In this document: piece after piece, positions 7,844 through 16,740 of the stretch
How positions within the stretch are numbered: position 1 is the stretch's first letter
How the letters are laid out: each line of letters begins with the position of its first letter
Assembly: GCA_947630665.1 (NCBI GenBank)
Contig: CANRID010000025.1
Coordinates: forward strand, 1 to 37,939
Direction: 5' to 3'
Length of the DNA: 37,939 nucleotides
Source of the DNA: an uncultured Bacteroidales bacterium
GTDB lineage: Bacteria; Bacteroidota; Bacteroidia; Bacteroidales; UBA932
The notes under the pieces: generated by a model
What the model was told of the DNA's origin: nothing
What the model saw: the letters and a program-made list of their open reading frames with translations, nothing else
The model's database searches: none
Made by a program: the position numbers and the translations under genes

Positions 7844-10800
7844 AAAGTTGCTTTTTACGAAATATGTACAAGGTTTCGGAACTGTCCTTATCGCATCTGC
7901 GTATTTGCAGACTAAGACTGCTGGCCTTCGCGAACTCCTTCATTTTCATCGAATCTATAAACGACAGGTTTCCGGTCGTTTTATTGAATTTAATAATTTT
8001 CGTTGACCATTTTTCCGTATTTTCAATTTTGGCATGCCTCTGCGAATCAGAAGCGTCGCCGTCCCGAACCAGTATCATCCCGTTTTCGTTGAGACGGGAT
8101 GCCGCTTGGGAAAGTACCGAGAGCTGCGTCCGGGAATCTACATAATGCAGACTGTCATTGAATATGAACGCATCCGCAAACGGCAATGCCACTTCCCGCA
8201 TATCCGCATTTTCAAAGTGTATCCGGCCATTGCACAGAAAACTGTTTTTCGCCAATTCTATCTTATCGGGATCATAGTCGATTCCCAATATTTTACGTTC
8301 CGGGGCGAGAGTCCCCAACATAAAACACATTTGTCCGTATCCGCATCCGACATCCACGACCGAGGCATTGCGCGGAATAAGCCTGTCCCACAAGTCATAA
8401 TAACCGTCTATCCGGCACTTCACCCTCATATACCATTCGAGTACAGGGCCTTTATAGATATAATTCTTAATCAGCGCATCCCTGAAATACGCGTTGTCCG
8501 TCCGGCCGTATATATCGTTGATTCTCGCATACTCCTTAGCGAACCATTGTCTGCAATATTTTGATTTTTCCCGATACGTGTCTCCGAATGAGCTGCCGGC
8601 AGAGCTGAAACGTTTCATTATATTGGCAACGATCAGCCCTCTTTTTATATGGAAAGGCTGGCTTTTAGAAGATATCTGCCCAGTGCCATACAACACGATG
8701 GGGATTATGTCGAGATTGAATTTTTCGGCTAAATAGAATCCCCCCTTATGAAACCTCCGGACAGTACAATCCGCCGAGCGTGTGCCTTCAGGGAAAATCA
8801 CGATGGAATATCCCGCCTCGATCTGTTTTTGCAATGAACCGGCAAGGGCGTCATACCCGTCATCGATATTCTGGAAGCCGGCATAACGAACTATCCGTCC
8901 GAAGAATGGAGAATTCCAAACCCAATGGTTGGTAACCATCACGATTTTGGGCGTGGTAGATAACAACAACAAAATATCGATAAACGATTGATGGTTCGCT
9001 ATGATGAGTGAAGGCCTTTCAAATGTCTCTCCATATGGATTGTTCCGTATTGTTTTGACTGTCAGCATTGTATTAAGGAACAGCCGCGTAAAGGAATATA
9101 TGATATCATGGATATGGTCTTTTTTCTTCTGCCGCTGGATGGGAAGTATGGCGAATATGGCCATACACAACTGTATGGCTACGCAGCCGACAAAGAAATA
9201 CAAGAAACAATATAGGGTATTGAGAAGCGACAAAAAGGTATAAGGGAACCCGCCTTTCCGCGTCTGCGAACTGATAAGCAGCCGGAACAGGAACGGCTGG
9301 ACGGTATAGGCAACTATGACAACCACGCATAATCCGAGTACCGAGATGAATGCGATGGATTTAAGAGCCGGATGTTTAGCGAAGATCATTACTCCCATCC
9401 CGACAATGGCAGTAAAGGCGGAGAAGAAAATCGCGGTTTTATGAGCGCCCAAAAGTTTTTGTCCGCATTTGTACTCCTGGAGCAGGCCGTCCATTATGAA
9501 TATGCTGAAATCGTCTCCGATACCGAAGATGAATGTCGCCAGGATGATGTTGACCACATTGAACCTGATATCAAAAACAGCCATCAGTCCCAGAATAATC
9601 ACCCAGCTGATACACATCGGCAGGAATGTCAGCAGCGTAAGTTCCAATCGGCCATACGAGATCAGCAGGGCGACAAAAACGATCAAAGACGATATGAGCA
9701 GGATATAATTGAAATCATTTACCGTACTCTCGAGCATGGACGAGGAGAACCAGGCACGGTCAACAACCACCGTTCCGGGAATTTCCGAGACGGCCGCATA
9801 GACTTCCCCTTTCGCGTCTTCATCGAGCAGAATCCTGCTAATCAGCATTTTTGAAGAATCGCTTACCTCAATCCACTCCCGCAGGGCAGGAACATCGCCT
9901 ATCTCGTTTTGGGTATAGTCGCATAGGGAAAACTCTTTTCCCAGCAATTCTTCAAACCGCGAAAAGGCATCTTCCCGGAAGCCTGCCGATCGGGCATATT
10001 TGTTTACCGACTCTATTGTCGCTTCGCGGTTTTTATCCCAAAAGGCATTCCATTTTGCAATGCGCATACGCTGCTCGTCCGGTGAAATGACAAAATTGTC
10101 GAGCAATACACAGTCTTTGATTTTCGCCTCGCTTTTATAAGTTTCCAATGTTTTGCCGAGCGTCTCGTATCGCTCCGTCAGATCGGTGAGATTATCAGCC
10201 GACGATACCAAATAGATGCTCTTTGCCGCATCGCCCGTCGTCTCTCCTACCCTCGTGGCCGCCTGTTGGAGACCGGCAGGCATATAGTTGAGACTCGACA
10301 TATCGGCATCGAAACGCACATCGTTGTAGAAAAACAGACAGACGACCGTCAATACGCCGAACAGCAAAACAATCCATTTGTTATCTTCATACGAATAGGC
10401 ATTTCCGCGCTCAATGAAATCCAACAGGCGGCTATGCTTTTTATTGTCGAACTTCCCGATAAAATGAGGTAGAAAGACAAGACAGCAGAATGTCGTTCCG
10501 ATCAGGACAAAAACGCTGAACAGGCCTATATCATGCAACAGTGCGGACGAGGTGAACATCAATGCGGCAAAGGCCCCGATGGTGGTAAGGCAGCCGATAG
10601 TCAACGGAGATGCCAGATCGGCTATTACCTGACGAGGGTCATTCGTGTGATTGAGGTGAGAGATAAAATGGATCGAATAACTCAGAGCCACCCCGAGGAC
10701 TACGGCACCCGCACCGATGGCGATTGCCGATATGCTCCCCTGAATCACCCATGCCGCTGCCAGTGCGAACAAAACGCCGAATGCCGGAGGAACGATGATA

Positions 10801-11669
10801 AGCGGAATAGACCATTTGTTGCGAAAGGACCAGAATATTACCAGCAGGATAATTAAAAGGGCCGTGCCAAGAGTAACCGTAGTGTCTTTTTTTATTTGAC
10901 GTGCATTATATACGGCAACGACAGGGCCGCCGATGCACGTTATATCCGTTTTATCGGTCGATGCCGCCCGTGCCGCCTTATCTAACAGCTCTACCAAATG
11001 TTCATTGTCTCCCGTATCGCCCATTCCGTATGCAGGGTCGATGAACACAAGCATGGAGGACATATCCTTTGTAAAGATCCTGTCGGCATACAGCTCATAT
11101 TGCACATTAGAGTCGAACTGTTCGAATTGACGCAGCAGATGGGAGCCGATATTCAGAGGATCGCGCATAATGACATTCCCGACAGCCATTCCCGATGCCG
11201 ATACCAACGTCGAATAAGCGTTCGCCACCGCATTGCCGATATTACGGTCCGTTACCGCATCCGCCATCCTGTCATAATCATCGGCAGACAGGAATATAGG
11301 AAGATGCGAATAGATGAAATCGACGCACTTCTCCATGGCAGACCCGTCGATACCGTCCGTAACAGACAAAATGTATCCGGCCTCGACAGCCGGTTGAAGA
11401 TGGTCGATAAAGATATCCGCCGCTTCAATCATCTCATCCGGATCATCGCCGGATACCGAAACCACGATCTTGTCTTTGATTTTCAGATTATCGAAAACCG
11501 AACTCTGCGCCTTGTCTTTCCCGTCGGTGAAGAAACCGGTAATATTCTCATTAAACGTTATCCGGGATGCCAGGCAGGAAAATATCAGAATGCAACAGGA
11601 GATAACCGTCCATAGCGCAGCCGGATGTTTTTCAAATTTTTCGTATATCGACAAAAATAATCTACTCAT
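7830..11669 (-). CDS. Three-domain protein: MMPL exporter, lysophospholipid acyltransferase, methyltransferase
   Basis: A 1279-residue fusion. Residues 1 to about 800 are an MMPL/RND-type exporter: an N-terminal helix, a periplasmic loop, a helix bundle near 260-420, a second loop, and a second bundle with the MMPL motif IFGIGDDFSIF. Residues about 850-1050 are a PlsC-type acyltransferase with NHQSFID (HX4D, near 890) and FPEGTRS (near 957). Residues about 1085-1270 are a class I methyltransferase with VDVGCGYGQ (near 1105). Exporter, acyl transfer and methylation in one chain suggests the polyene is finished at the inner membrane as it is exported. The same domain order is, from memory, annotated in other Bacteroidetes as a trifunctional protein. 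Overlaps neighbours by 14 and 8 bases. Confidence 0.9.
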   Translation of the reverse strand: MSRLFLSIYEKFEKHPAALWTVISCCILIFSCLASRITFNENITGFFTDGKDKAQSSVFDNLKIKDKIVVSVSGDDPDEMIEAADIFIDHLQPAVEAGYILSVTDGIDGSAMEKCVDFIYSHLPIFLSADDYDRMADAVTDRNIGNAVANAYSTLVSASGMAVGNVIMRDPLNIGSHLLRQFEQFDSNVQYELYADRIFTKDMSSMLVFIDPAYGMGDTGDNEHLVELLDKAARAASTDKTDITCIGGPVVAVYNARQIKKDTTVTLGTALLIILLVIFWSFRNKWSIPLIIVPPAFGVLFALAAAWVIQGSISAIAIGAGAVVLGVALSYSIHFISHLNHTNDPRQVIADLASPLTIGCLTTIGAFAALMFTSSALLHDIGLFSVFVLIGTTFCCLVFLPHFIGKFDNKKHSRLLDFIERGNAYSYEDNKWIVLLFGVLTVVCLFFYNDVRFDADMSSLNYMPAGLQQAATRVGETTGDAAKSIYLVSSADNLTDLTERYETLGKTLETYKSEAKIKDCVLLDNFVISPDEQRMRIAKWNAFWDKNREATIESVNKYARSAGFREDAFSRFEELLGKEFSLCDYTQNEIGDVPALREWIEVSDSSKMLISRILLDEDAKGEVYAAVSEIPGTVVVDRAWFSSSMLESTVNDFNYILLISSLIVFVALLISYGRLELTLLTFLPMCISWVIILGLMAVFDIRFNVVNIILATFIFGIGDDFSIFIMDGLLQEYKCGQKLLGAHKTAIFFSAFTAIVGMGVMIFAKHPALKSIAFISVLGLCVVVIVAYTVQPFLFRLLISSQTRKGGFPYTFLSLLNTLYCFLYFFVGCVAIQLCMAIFAILPIQRQKKKDHIHDIIYSFTRLFLNTMLTVKTIRNNPYGETFERPSLIIANHQSFIDILLLLSTTPKIVMVTNHWVWNSPFFGRIVRYAGFQNIDDGYDALAGSLQKQIEAGYSIVIFPEGTRSADCTVRRFHKGGFYLAEKFNLDIIPIVLYGTGQISSKSQPFHIKRGLIVANIMKRFSSAGSSFGDTYREKSKYCRQWFAKEYARINDIYGRTDNAYFRDALIKNYIYKGPVLEWYMRVKCRIDGYYDLWDRLIPRNASVVDVGCGYGQMCFMLGTLAPERKILGIDYDPDKIELAKNSFLCNGRIHFENADMREVALPFADAFIFNDSLHYVDSRTQLSVLSQAASRLNENGMILVRDGDASDSQRHAKIENTEKWSTKIIKFNKTTGNLSFIDSMKMKEFAKASSLSLQIRRCDKDSSETLYIFRKKQLYGEI

Positions 11670-12843
11670 ATTTTTTCCTGTTACATACTATCATTATAAG
11701 CCAAGACACGCAGCAAACGACAAGCCCCGATACCACAGCCAGGGCCAGACTGCCTGTAATGTATTGCGTCAATGACATTCCGATGTTTTCAATAGAAATG
11801 GAATCGAGCGTAAACGGATTGTCGATTCCCAGAATCGCCGCACCGAATACGACACTGCCGTACAGTATGAACGGAATCATGGGCGGAATGCTTATGTTCG
11901 AAAATACCAACGCGACCACCTTGTTCAAACGCATGAAATGGGCCGTTACGGCAGCAAATATCATTTGATAGCCCCATAGCGGTATGATACCGCAGAATAT
12001 GCCCCATCCCATTGCGCACGCCATCCGGAAATTACTGTCGGGACTATGAAGGACCTGCTTGTCAAAGAAATTACGGATATTTTCTTTCGTCATAGCCCGC
12101 ATAAATCTCCATGGGTAGTAAAAAAGCAGGGCGCATATCACCAGAACAGAGTTCAACAGGCTAATCCGTGTAAAATCCGTTAACGGCCTGAAATGCGATA
12201 CACGTTCCTCCACAGGGGGGTAATATACCTTCACGGGAACATTCTCGACCTGTATCCCTTTCCAGGCTGCACGGACAATGATCTCCACTTCAAAATCGTA
12301 GTGTCTGGTGACAAACCGCATATCGCGCAATTGGCGCAACGGATAGAGCCGATAGCCGGATTGTGTGTCCGCCAGTGTCTGTCCGGTCTCCACCTTGTAC
12401 CAGAAATTCGAGAACTTGTTTGCGAATGTGTTTTTCGACGGCATGTTGTCAGCCGTCAGATTCCTGGCACCTATAAGGAGCGAATGGGGCGCCTGTTCTA
12501 TGCGGTCGATGAATGCAGGAATATCATCCGCAAAATGCTGTCCGTCCGCATCGATTGTAATGGCATAATCATACCCTGTTTGGGCCGCTGTTTTCAAAGC
12601 CTGTTTGAGAGCGTACCCCTTACCGCGATTCTTCTTGTATGTGATTATCCGGATATTGGAAAAAGATGAAAGGATATTGGCCGTATCGTCTGTCGATCCG
12701 TCATTTACCACTAAAATATTATCCGAATACCCCGCGACATCCGATAGTACCCGCGCAATGGTCCCGGCGTTGTTGTAGGTCGGAATAACGACAACGCATT
12801 TCAAGGTATTTACGCGCTCGCGGTATTTGTCGGGAAGGGTCAT
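11662..12843 (-). CDS. Family 2 glycosyltransferase fused to a DUF2062 membrane domain
   Basis: A 393-residue protein. The N-terminal half is a GT-A family 2 glycosyltransferase: VVVIPTYNNAGTI (17-29), VVNDGSTDDT (45-54) and IDADGQH (97-103, the DXD-type metal site). Residues about 225-245 form a membrane segment. Residues about 265-390 match DUF2062, with GWGIFCGIIPLWGYQ and several hydrophobic helices. It probably adds a sugar, or a dolichyl-phosphate-type activated sugar, to a lipid acceptor at the cytoplasmic face of the inner membrane. In this operon it could glycosylate the pigment lipid anchor. Acceptor and sugar cannot be read from the sequence. Overlaps by 8 and 4 bases. Confidence 0.85.
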   Translation of the reverse strand: MTLPDKYRERVNTLKCVVVIPTYNNAGTIARVLSDVAGYSDNILVVNDGSTDDTANILSSFSNIRIITYKKNRGKGYALKQALKTAAQTGYDYAITIDADGQHFADDIPAFIDRIEQAPHSLLIGARNLTADNMPSKNTFANKFSNFWYKVETGQTLADTQSGYRLYPLRQLRDMRFVTRHYDFEVEIIVRAAWKGIQVENVPVKVYYPPVEERVSHFRPLTDFTRISLLNSVLVICALLFYYPWRFMRAMTKENIRNFFDKQVLHSPDSNFRMACAMGWGIFCGIIPLWGYQMIFAAVTAHFMRLNKVVALVFSNISIPPMIPFILYGSVVFGAAILGIDNPFTLDSISIENIGMSLTQYITGSLALAVVSGLVVCCVSWLIMIVCNRKKYE

Positions 12844-13193
12844 TTCAAGGTGGCTTTTAGCTTTAATATAATATCGTCACCGCATTTTACCGTGCCGCAC
12901 AATTTCCCGTCGGGGCTGAGGGAGAAATCGAATAGTACCTCTATCCCGACAGACGGCAGCAATGCGGAAATGAACTTGCACTCCTTAATATCCGCATACT
13001 CCATATCGCGTCCCGTGACAGCCGAGGCACATTCGCGAACCAGCGCAAGGGTAAATACGCCCGGCACAACGGGCTGCGAGGGGAAATGTCCCTTATAGAC
13101 AGGATGGTCCGGCAATAACTCTGCCATTGCCTTGAATCCTTCGTCATCTGTATCCAAGAAGCGAAGCTTGCAGAAGCTGTCAACCCATTTCAT
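12840..13193 (-). CDS. Hotdog-fold 3-hydroxyacyl-ACP dehydratase-like protein with His but no Glu
   Basis: A 117-residue single-domain hotdog protein with GHFPSQPVVPGV (35-46), the FabA/FabZ active-site loop, giving His36. In FabZ a Glu follows the His by 14 positions; here that position is Ala50 (the nearest Glu is 54). It would remove water from 3-hydroxyacyl-ACP during polyene extension, perhaps only when paired with the second hotdog protein at 18890-19300, which has the Glu but not the His. It resembles ApeI-like dehydratases of aryl polyene clusters. It overlaps both neighbours by 4 bases (ATGA). Confidence 0.8.
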   Translation of the reverse strand: MKWVDSFCKLRFLDTDDEGFKAMAELLPDHPVYKGHFPSQPVVPGVFTLALVRECASAVTGRDMEYADIKECKFISALLPSVGIEVLFDFSLSPDGKLCGTVKCGDDIILKLKATLK

Positions 13194-13816
13194 TTTATAT
13201 CGAATAAGGATGGTGCAATGTCTGTATTATATTGTACGTCATAGAATCTGTATTGGAGGAAATCGCCTGTCGCATCCGTCATCTTCATCATTTTCAACGA
13301 CATGTCTTTCCTGTCAAAGACAAGTAGCGTTTCCGGTGCCTTTTTGCCGGCCCGACTCCGCAGCGGCAACAGTTTCAGGATAAATTCGTCTCCCTTTGCC
13401 GTCACCTCCGTCTTAAAACCGGATGTTATCTGCGAAGCATCTCCGGAGATACAGGCGGACAGCATCCTGTTCAGATTTTTCAGCATGGGATTGGAGCTGG
13501 CTTTGGTAGCATTTACATGGCCGTTCTGCTTGATTTCAAACATCGTGGAAGTGATTTTTATGTAATCTCCGTCTTCAAATGCGAGCAGGACATTATACGG
13601 TTGGAGGAAATAATATTTGCCGTTCTTGTCCGCATCCCGTGCAAGCACGGCGGCTGAACGTGTCTGAATGAATTTGCACTCGATGCTTTTTACATCACGG
13701 CATTTTTCTTTTAACTCCAGTGCGAACAGTTCATCCGAATCACCATTCTGTGCCATAATGCTCGCCGGCATGATCGCAAGCAACGGGACGAACCGTAATA
13801 ACTCTTTAATTTTCAT
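13190..13816 (-). CDS. LolA-like periplasmic lipid/lipoprotein carrier
   Basis: A 208-residue protein with a signal peptide (about 1-22, ending SIMA before QNGD) and the layout of outer-membrane lipoprotein carriers of the LolA/LolA-like fold: an incomplete beta-barrel with strands such as YYFLQPYNVLLAFEDGDYIKI and a C-terminal FLQYRFYDVQYN. LolA-like proteins are regular members of aryl polyene and flexirubin clusters, where they are thought to help carry the lipid-like pigment across the periplasm. It sits between the dehydratase (4-base overlap) and the deacetylase gene (11-base overlap). The housekeeping LolA should be elsewhere. Confidence 0.75.
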   Translation of the reverse strand: MKIKELLRFVPLLAIMPASIMAQNGDSDELFALELKEKCRDVKSIECKFIQTRSAAVLARDADKNGKYYFLQPYNVLLAFEDGDYIKITSTMFEIKQNGHVNATKASSNPMLKNLNRMLSACISGDASQITSGFKTEVTAKGDEFILKLLPLRSRAGKKAPETLLVFDRKDMSLKMMKMTDATGDFLQYRFYDVQYNTDIAPSLFDIK

Positions 13817-14504
13817 ATTTTTCTATATCAAAAAGTTTATCTAACGTAACCACTTGCATATTGCGGGCCTTTATCTCCTTCAACACGGACTCTAATAATA
13901 CATCCGCATCCTTGCATCTGTCATGAAGCAGCAAGACAGCCCCGTTGTGCAACTTCCGTCCAATGCGTCTGCATACCTCCGTTCTGTCCCGTCCCTCAAA
14001 TGTATCGAACGACCTGACACTCCAGCCAATGGCTTGCAGGCCGCAATACCGGACCGCCTTCCCGATAACAGGATTCGTTACGCCGAATGGCGGACGGAAC
14101 AGTTTCATCCGTACTCCGGCCATATTCCCGACAGCATTTTGCGTATCCTCAATCTCTTTCCGTACAGAACGGCCGCCCGACAAGGGGAACATAACCGAAT
14201 GAGTATATGTATGATTCCCGACAATGTGGCCGTCATTGACAATCCGCCGCACGATGTCGGGATACTTGCGCACTTTCCCGCCCACTAAAAAGAAGGCGGC
14301 TTTCACGCCATATCTATCCAGGACATCGAGCAGACGCGGAGTCATAACGGCATCCGGACCGTCATCGAAGGTCAGTGCGACAAAAGGTTCGTCCGTGCGT
14401 TTGCGGCACAGCGTTTTCAGATATACACCGCTTCCGATATCTGCCGATGCCCACACGAAAAAAGCTGCAACAATTCCTACTATGACTATCAGTGTCCAAT
14501 ACAT
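13806..14504 (-). CDS. Polysaccharide deacetylase (NodB domain, carbohydrate esterase 4)
   Basis: A 232-residue protein with an N-terminal membrane helix (about 3-20) and a full NodB domain: TFDDGPD (45-51), GNHTYTH (96-102, metal-binding His98 and His102), RPPFG and a late VLLLHD. All family motifs are present, so it should be an active metal-dependent deacetylase. These enzymes remove N-acetyl or O-acetyl groups from sugars. Next to a glycosyltransferase in the same operon, it may deacetylate an N-acetylhexosamine on the pigment or its anchor; that is inference. Overlaps neighbours by 11 and 16 bases. Confidence 0.85.
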   Translation of the reverse strand: MYWTLIVIVGIVAAFFVWASADIGSGVYLKTLCRKRTDEPFVALTFDDGPDAVMTPRLLDVLDRYGVKAAFFLVGGKVRKYPDIVRRIVNDGHIVGNHTYTHSVMFPLSGGRSVRKEIEDTQNAVGNMAGVRMKLFRPPFGVTNPVIGKAVRYCGLQAIGWSVRSFDTFEGRDRTEVCRRIGRKLHNGAVLLLHDRCKDADVLLESVLKEIKARNMQVVTLDKLFDIEKYEN

Positions 14505-15307
14505 TTCAAAACCATCACTGTCTGTCTATCGCCGCCGTGTCTGTCATAAATTATGACCCGCTCTGCGCCTTCGGCGATTTTCCGCACTCCTTCGGCAAAC
14601 AACCGTGCCGGAACAACAGGAAACAATCCCACGTCTTCCATATCATTTGTAAGAAGGACTGCATCATCGCCCCCGGAATAACTTTTCATACAATTCTCTT
14701 CGGTAATCGGTCCGGACAAAAAATCCATGCACGACAACTCTGCAATAGCGGAATCCGTAGGCATTGCCGTCAAGGTCGTGAAAACAGAACCTTCACGGCA
14801 AGTACCGTGCCGCCAAAAGCCCATCCGCTCCATAATTCTGTATTGCGAAGGCGTCTGCTCGTCAAACGCCCCGACAAGCACCCTGCGGCTCTGCGAATCG
14901 GCCATGCGCATAAGCGCATCCAACAACGCATCTTCGAAACCGCAATCGCGGTTGACATAGGTTACATTGTAACAATGGTTGTGCCGCAACATGGCAATCT
15001 GTCCGCCTGCCGTATTGAAAGTCGATTGGATAAACGGAGCAGGATTGAGCAGCTGTTCGCTGTCGGCGATCATATTTCTCAAAAAGCGTTCACTGTCGGA
15101 CAGGCACCCTAAACCGGTGGCTGTAATGATAGCATCTATACCGTCGATGCCATCCGTGCCCCCTGCGCATTCGATTGCAGTCATAACAGCCGATTTAAGG
15201 ATCCTGCTCATGCGGCGGCGCAATCCTGCATCGGGTATCAGTTCCTTGATATCCGATGTCACCTGTTTATCGGTTACGATATTCTCGACGAAGCATTCCA
15301 TATCCAT
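14489..15307 (-). CDS. Ketosynthase-like protein without catalytic Cys (PF13723 type)
   Basis: A 272-residue protein resembling the half-length beta-ketoacyl-synthase-like family found in aryl polyene clusters. Recognisable segments are DAIITATGLGCLSDSERFL and PFIQSTFNTAGGQIA, the latter at the place where a ketosynthase has its Cys loop but with Asn-Thr instead of Cys. It is much shorter than a full ketosynthase (about 400 residues) and should not condense by itself. A role as a chain-length-factor-like partner for one of the active ketosynthases is the likely explanation. It shares one base with the following full ketosynthase gene and overlaps the deacetylase gene by 16. Confidence 0.7.
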   Translation of the reverse strand: MDMECFVENIVTDKQVTSDIKELIPDAGLRRRMSRILKSAVMTAIECAGGTDGIDGIDAIITATGLGCLSDSERFLRNMIADSEQLLNPAPFIQSTFNTAGGQIAMLRHNHCYNVTYVNRDCGFEDALLDALMRMADSQSRRVLVGAFDEQTPSQYRIMERMGFWRHGTCREGSVFTTLTAMPTDSAIAELSCMDFLSGPITEENCMKSYSGGDDAVLLTNDMEDVGLFPVVPARLFAEGVRKIAEGAERVIIYDRHGGDRQTVMVLKCIGH

Positions 15308-16482
15308 TACTTTGCAAACACCAGCGATGAACAGTTTCCGCCAAAGCCGAATGAGTTCGACAAGACATATTTTATATCCTTGCCCTCTGCAAATTCACAT
15401 ACAGGGACAGGCCCTCTCCCATCAATCGGCTTTTTAAAATTGATATTCGGATACAGCAATCCGTATTTCACTGCGAGCGAAGAGAAAACCGCCTCGATTC
15501 CTCCGGCAGCGGCAAGTGTATGTCCTGTGAACCCTTTTGTCGAACTGAACGGCGGAATATGGCTGCCAAAAAGCCGTTGCATTGCAGCCCCCTCCGAAGC
15601 ATCGTTGTTAGGCGTTCCCGTACCGTGGACATTGATATACCCGACTTGCGAAGGTTCAATGCCGGCAACGGCAAGCGCGTCGGACATGGCTAAATATGCG
15701 CCCTCACCATCTGCTGACGATGCCGTCTGATGATACGCATCATTGCGGTTGGCATATCCGGCGAGAGTGCAGTACGGATCCGCCGCATCCTCCCCGCGCA
15801 GCAGCACGACATAACCGGCACCTTCCCCCAGATTCAATCCCGCGCGGCTTTCGTCAAAAGGACGGCAAGGCTTTTCATCTAAAATCATCAACGACTTGAA
15901 ACCGTTGAGCGTAAATGCGCTTAACGCATCCGTCCCGCCGGCGACCACACAATCAGCCACTCCGTGACGTATGAGCCTCGCCCCCGTCATAATCGCATTG
16001 GCAGCCGATGAACAGGCCGTACTTATGGTAGTCCTGTACCCCTCGATTCCGCAATATCGGGCTATGGCATCGGTGCCGGCGCCGCAGTCGTGCATACGCA
16101 CATCGCGCAATCTGCCACGCGATTCATCGGCAATAAACTCCCTGAAAAAGTTTTCTGTCAGATCCATGCCGCCCACCGAAGTCGCCGATACTATGCCTAC
16201 GCGCAACCCTTGCGGTATCCTTGCGTCATTCATAGCCTCCCGGACAGCCGATATGCCAAGAAGCGCAGTGCGCGACAGATGACAGTCAATAGGGATATTC
16301 AACCGGCGGTGAAGCTCGTCATTTGTCAGAGCAACCTCGCCTACGGGTATTTTGTTGCCGGTACGAAGTATCGAAGGCGATGGCGCGATACCGCTTCTGC
16401 CCTCACGCATAGCCGCGATATTCGCATCGACGCCCGAACCGAGCGCCGAAACTAAACCTACTCCGCCGACAACTATTTTCAT
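15307..16482 (-). CDS. Beta-ketoacyl-ACP synthase (KAS I/II type)
   Basis: A 391-residue complete ketosynthase. The nucleophile is Cys157 in TISTACSSAANA; the two active-site histidines lie in NVHGTGTPNND and STKGFTGHTLAAAGG; the C-terminus has NSFGFGGNCSS. It would condense malonyl-ACP with the growing acyl chain. It is placed directly beside an acyl carrier protein gene (1-base gap) and the Cys-less ketosynthase-like gene, suggesting a functional trio. Which extension step it performs cannot be seen. Confidence 0.9.
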   Translation of the reverse strand: MKIVVGGVGLVSALGSGVDANIAAMREGRSGIAPSPSILRTGNKIPVGEVALTNDELHRRLNIPIDCHLSRTALLGISAVREAMNDARIPQGLRVGIVSATSVGGMDLTENFFREFIADESRGRLRDVRMHDCGAGTDAIARYCGIEGYRTTISTACSSAANAIMTGARLIRHGVADCVVAGGTDALSAFTLNGFKSLMILDEKPCRPFDESRAGLNLGEGAGYVVLLRGEDAADPYCTLAGYANRNDAYHQTASSADGEGAYLAMSDALAVAGIEPSQVGYINVHGTGTPNNDASEGAAMQRLFGSHIPPFSSTKGFTGHTLAAAGGIEAVFSSLAVKYGLLYPNINFKKPIDGRGPVPVCEFAEGKDIKYVLSNSFGFGGNCSSLVFAK

Positions 16483-16483
16483 C

Positions 16484-16738
16484 CTATTTGCGATTTTGCA
16501 TAATATACTCCGCCAAAGTCTTTACCGAATAGAAAATCGGTTTCGCTTCAGCCGAATTTTTCAGTTTGATCCCGTAAAACTTTTCCAATATCAGAATTAT
16601 CTCCAATGCATCTATCGAATCTAAGCCCAAGCCGTCTCCAAACAGAGGAGCCTCGGCATCGATGTCCTCAGGAGCAATCTCTTCGAGGTTCAGTTCCTCG
16701 ATCAAGTGTTCTTTTAATTCTTGAATCAGTTGTTCCAT
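16484..16738 (-). CDS. Acyl carrier protein
   Basis: An 84-residue acidic helical protein with GLGLDSIDALE; Ser41 is the expected 4'-phosphopantetheine attachment site. The N-terminal half is rich in Glu and Leu, as in dedicated carrier proteins. It is one of two carrier proteins in the operon and lies between two ketosynthase genes (1- and 2-base gaps). It probably carries the growing polyene; division of work with the second carrier (21285-21530) is unknown. Confidence 0.92.
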   Translation of the reverse strand: MEQLIQELKEHLIEELNLEEIAPEDIDAEAPLFGDGLGLDSIDALEIILILEKFYGIKLKNSAEAKPIFYSVKTLAEYIMQNRK

Positions 16739-16740
16739 AG

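Noticed and set aside
10533-11615. Several + strand frames antisense to the exporter gene
   Set aside because: Rich in Arg, His and Cys as expected of antisense frames; the - strand domains are unambiguous.
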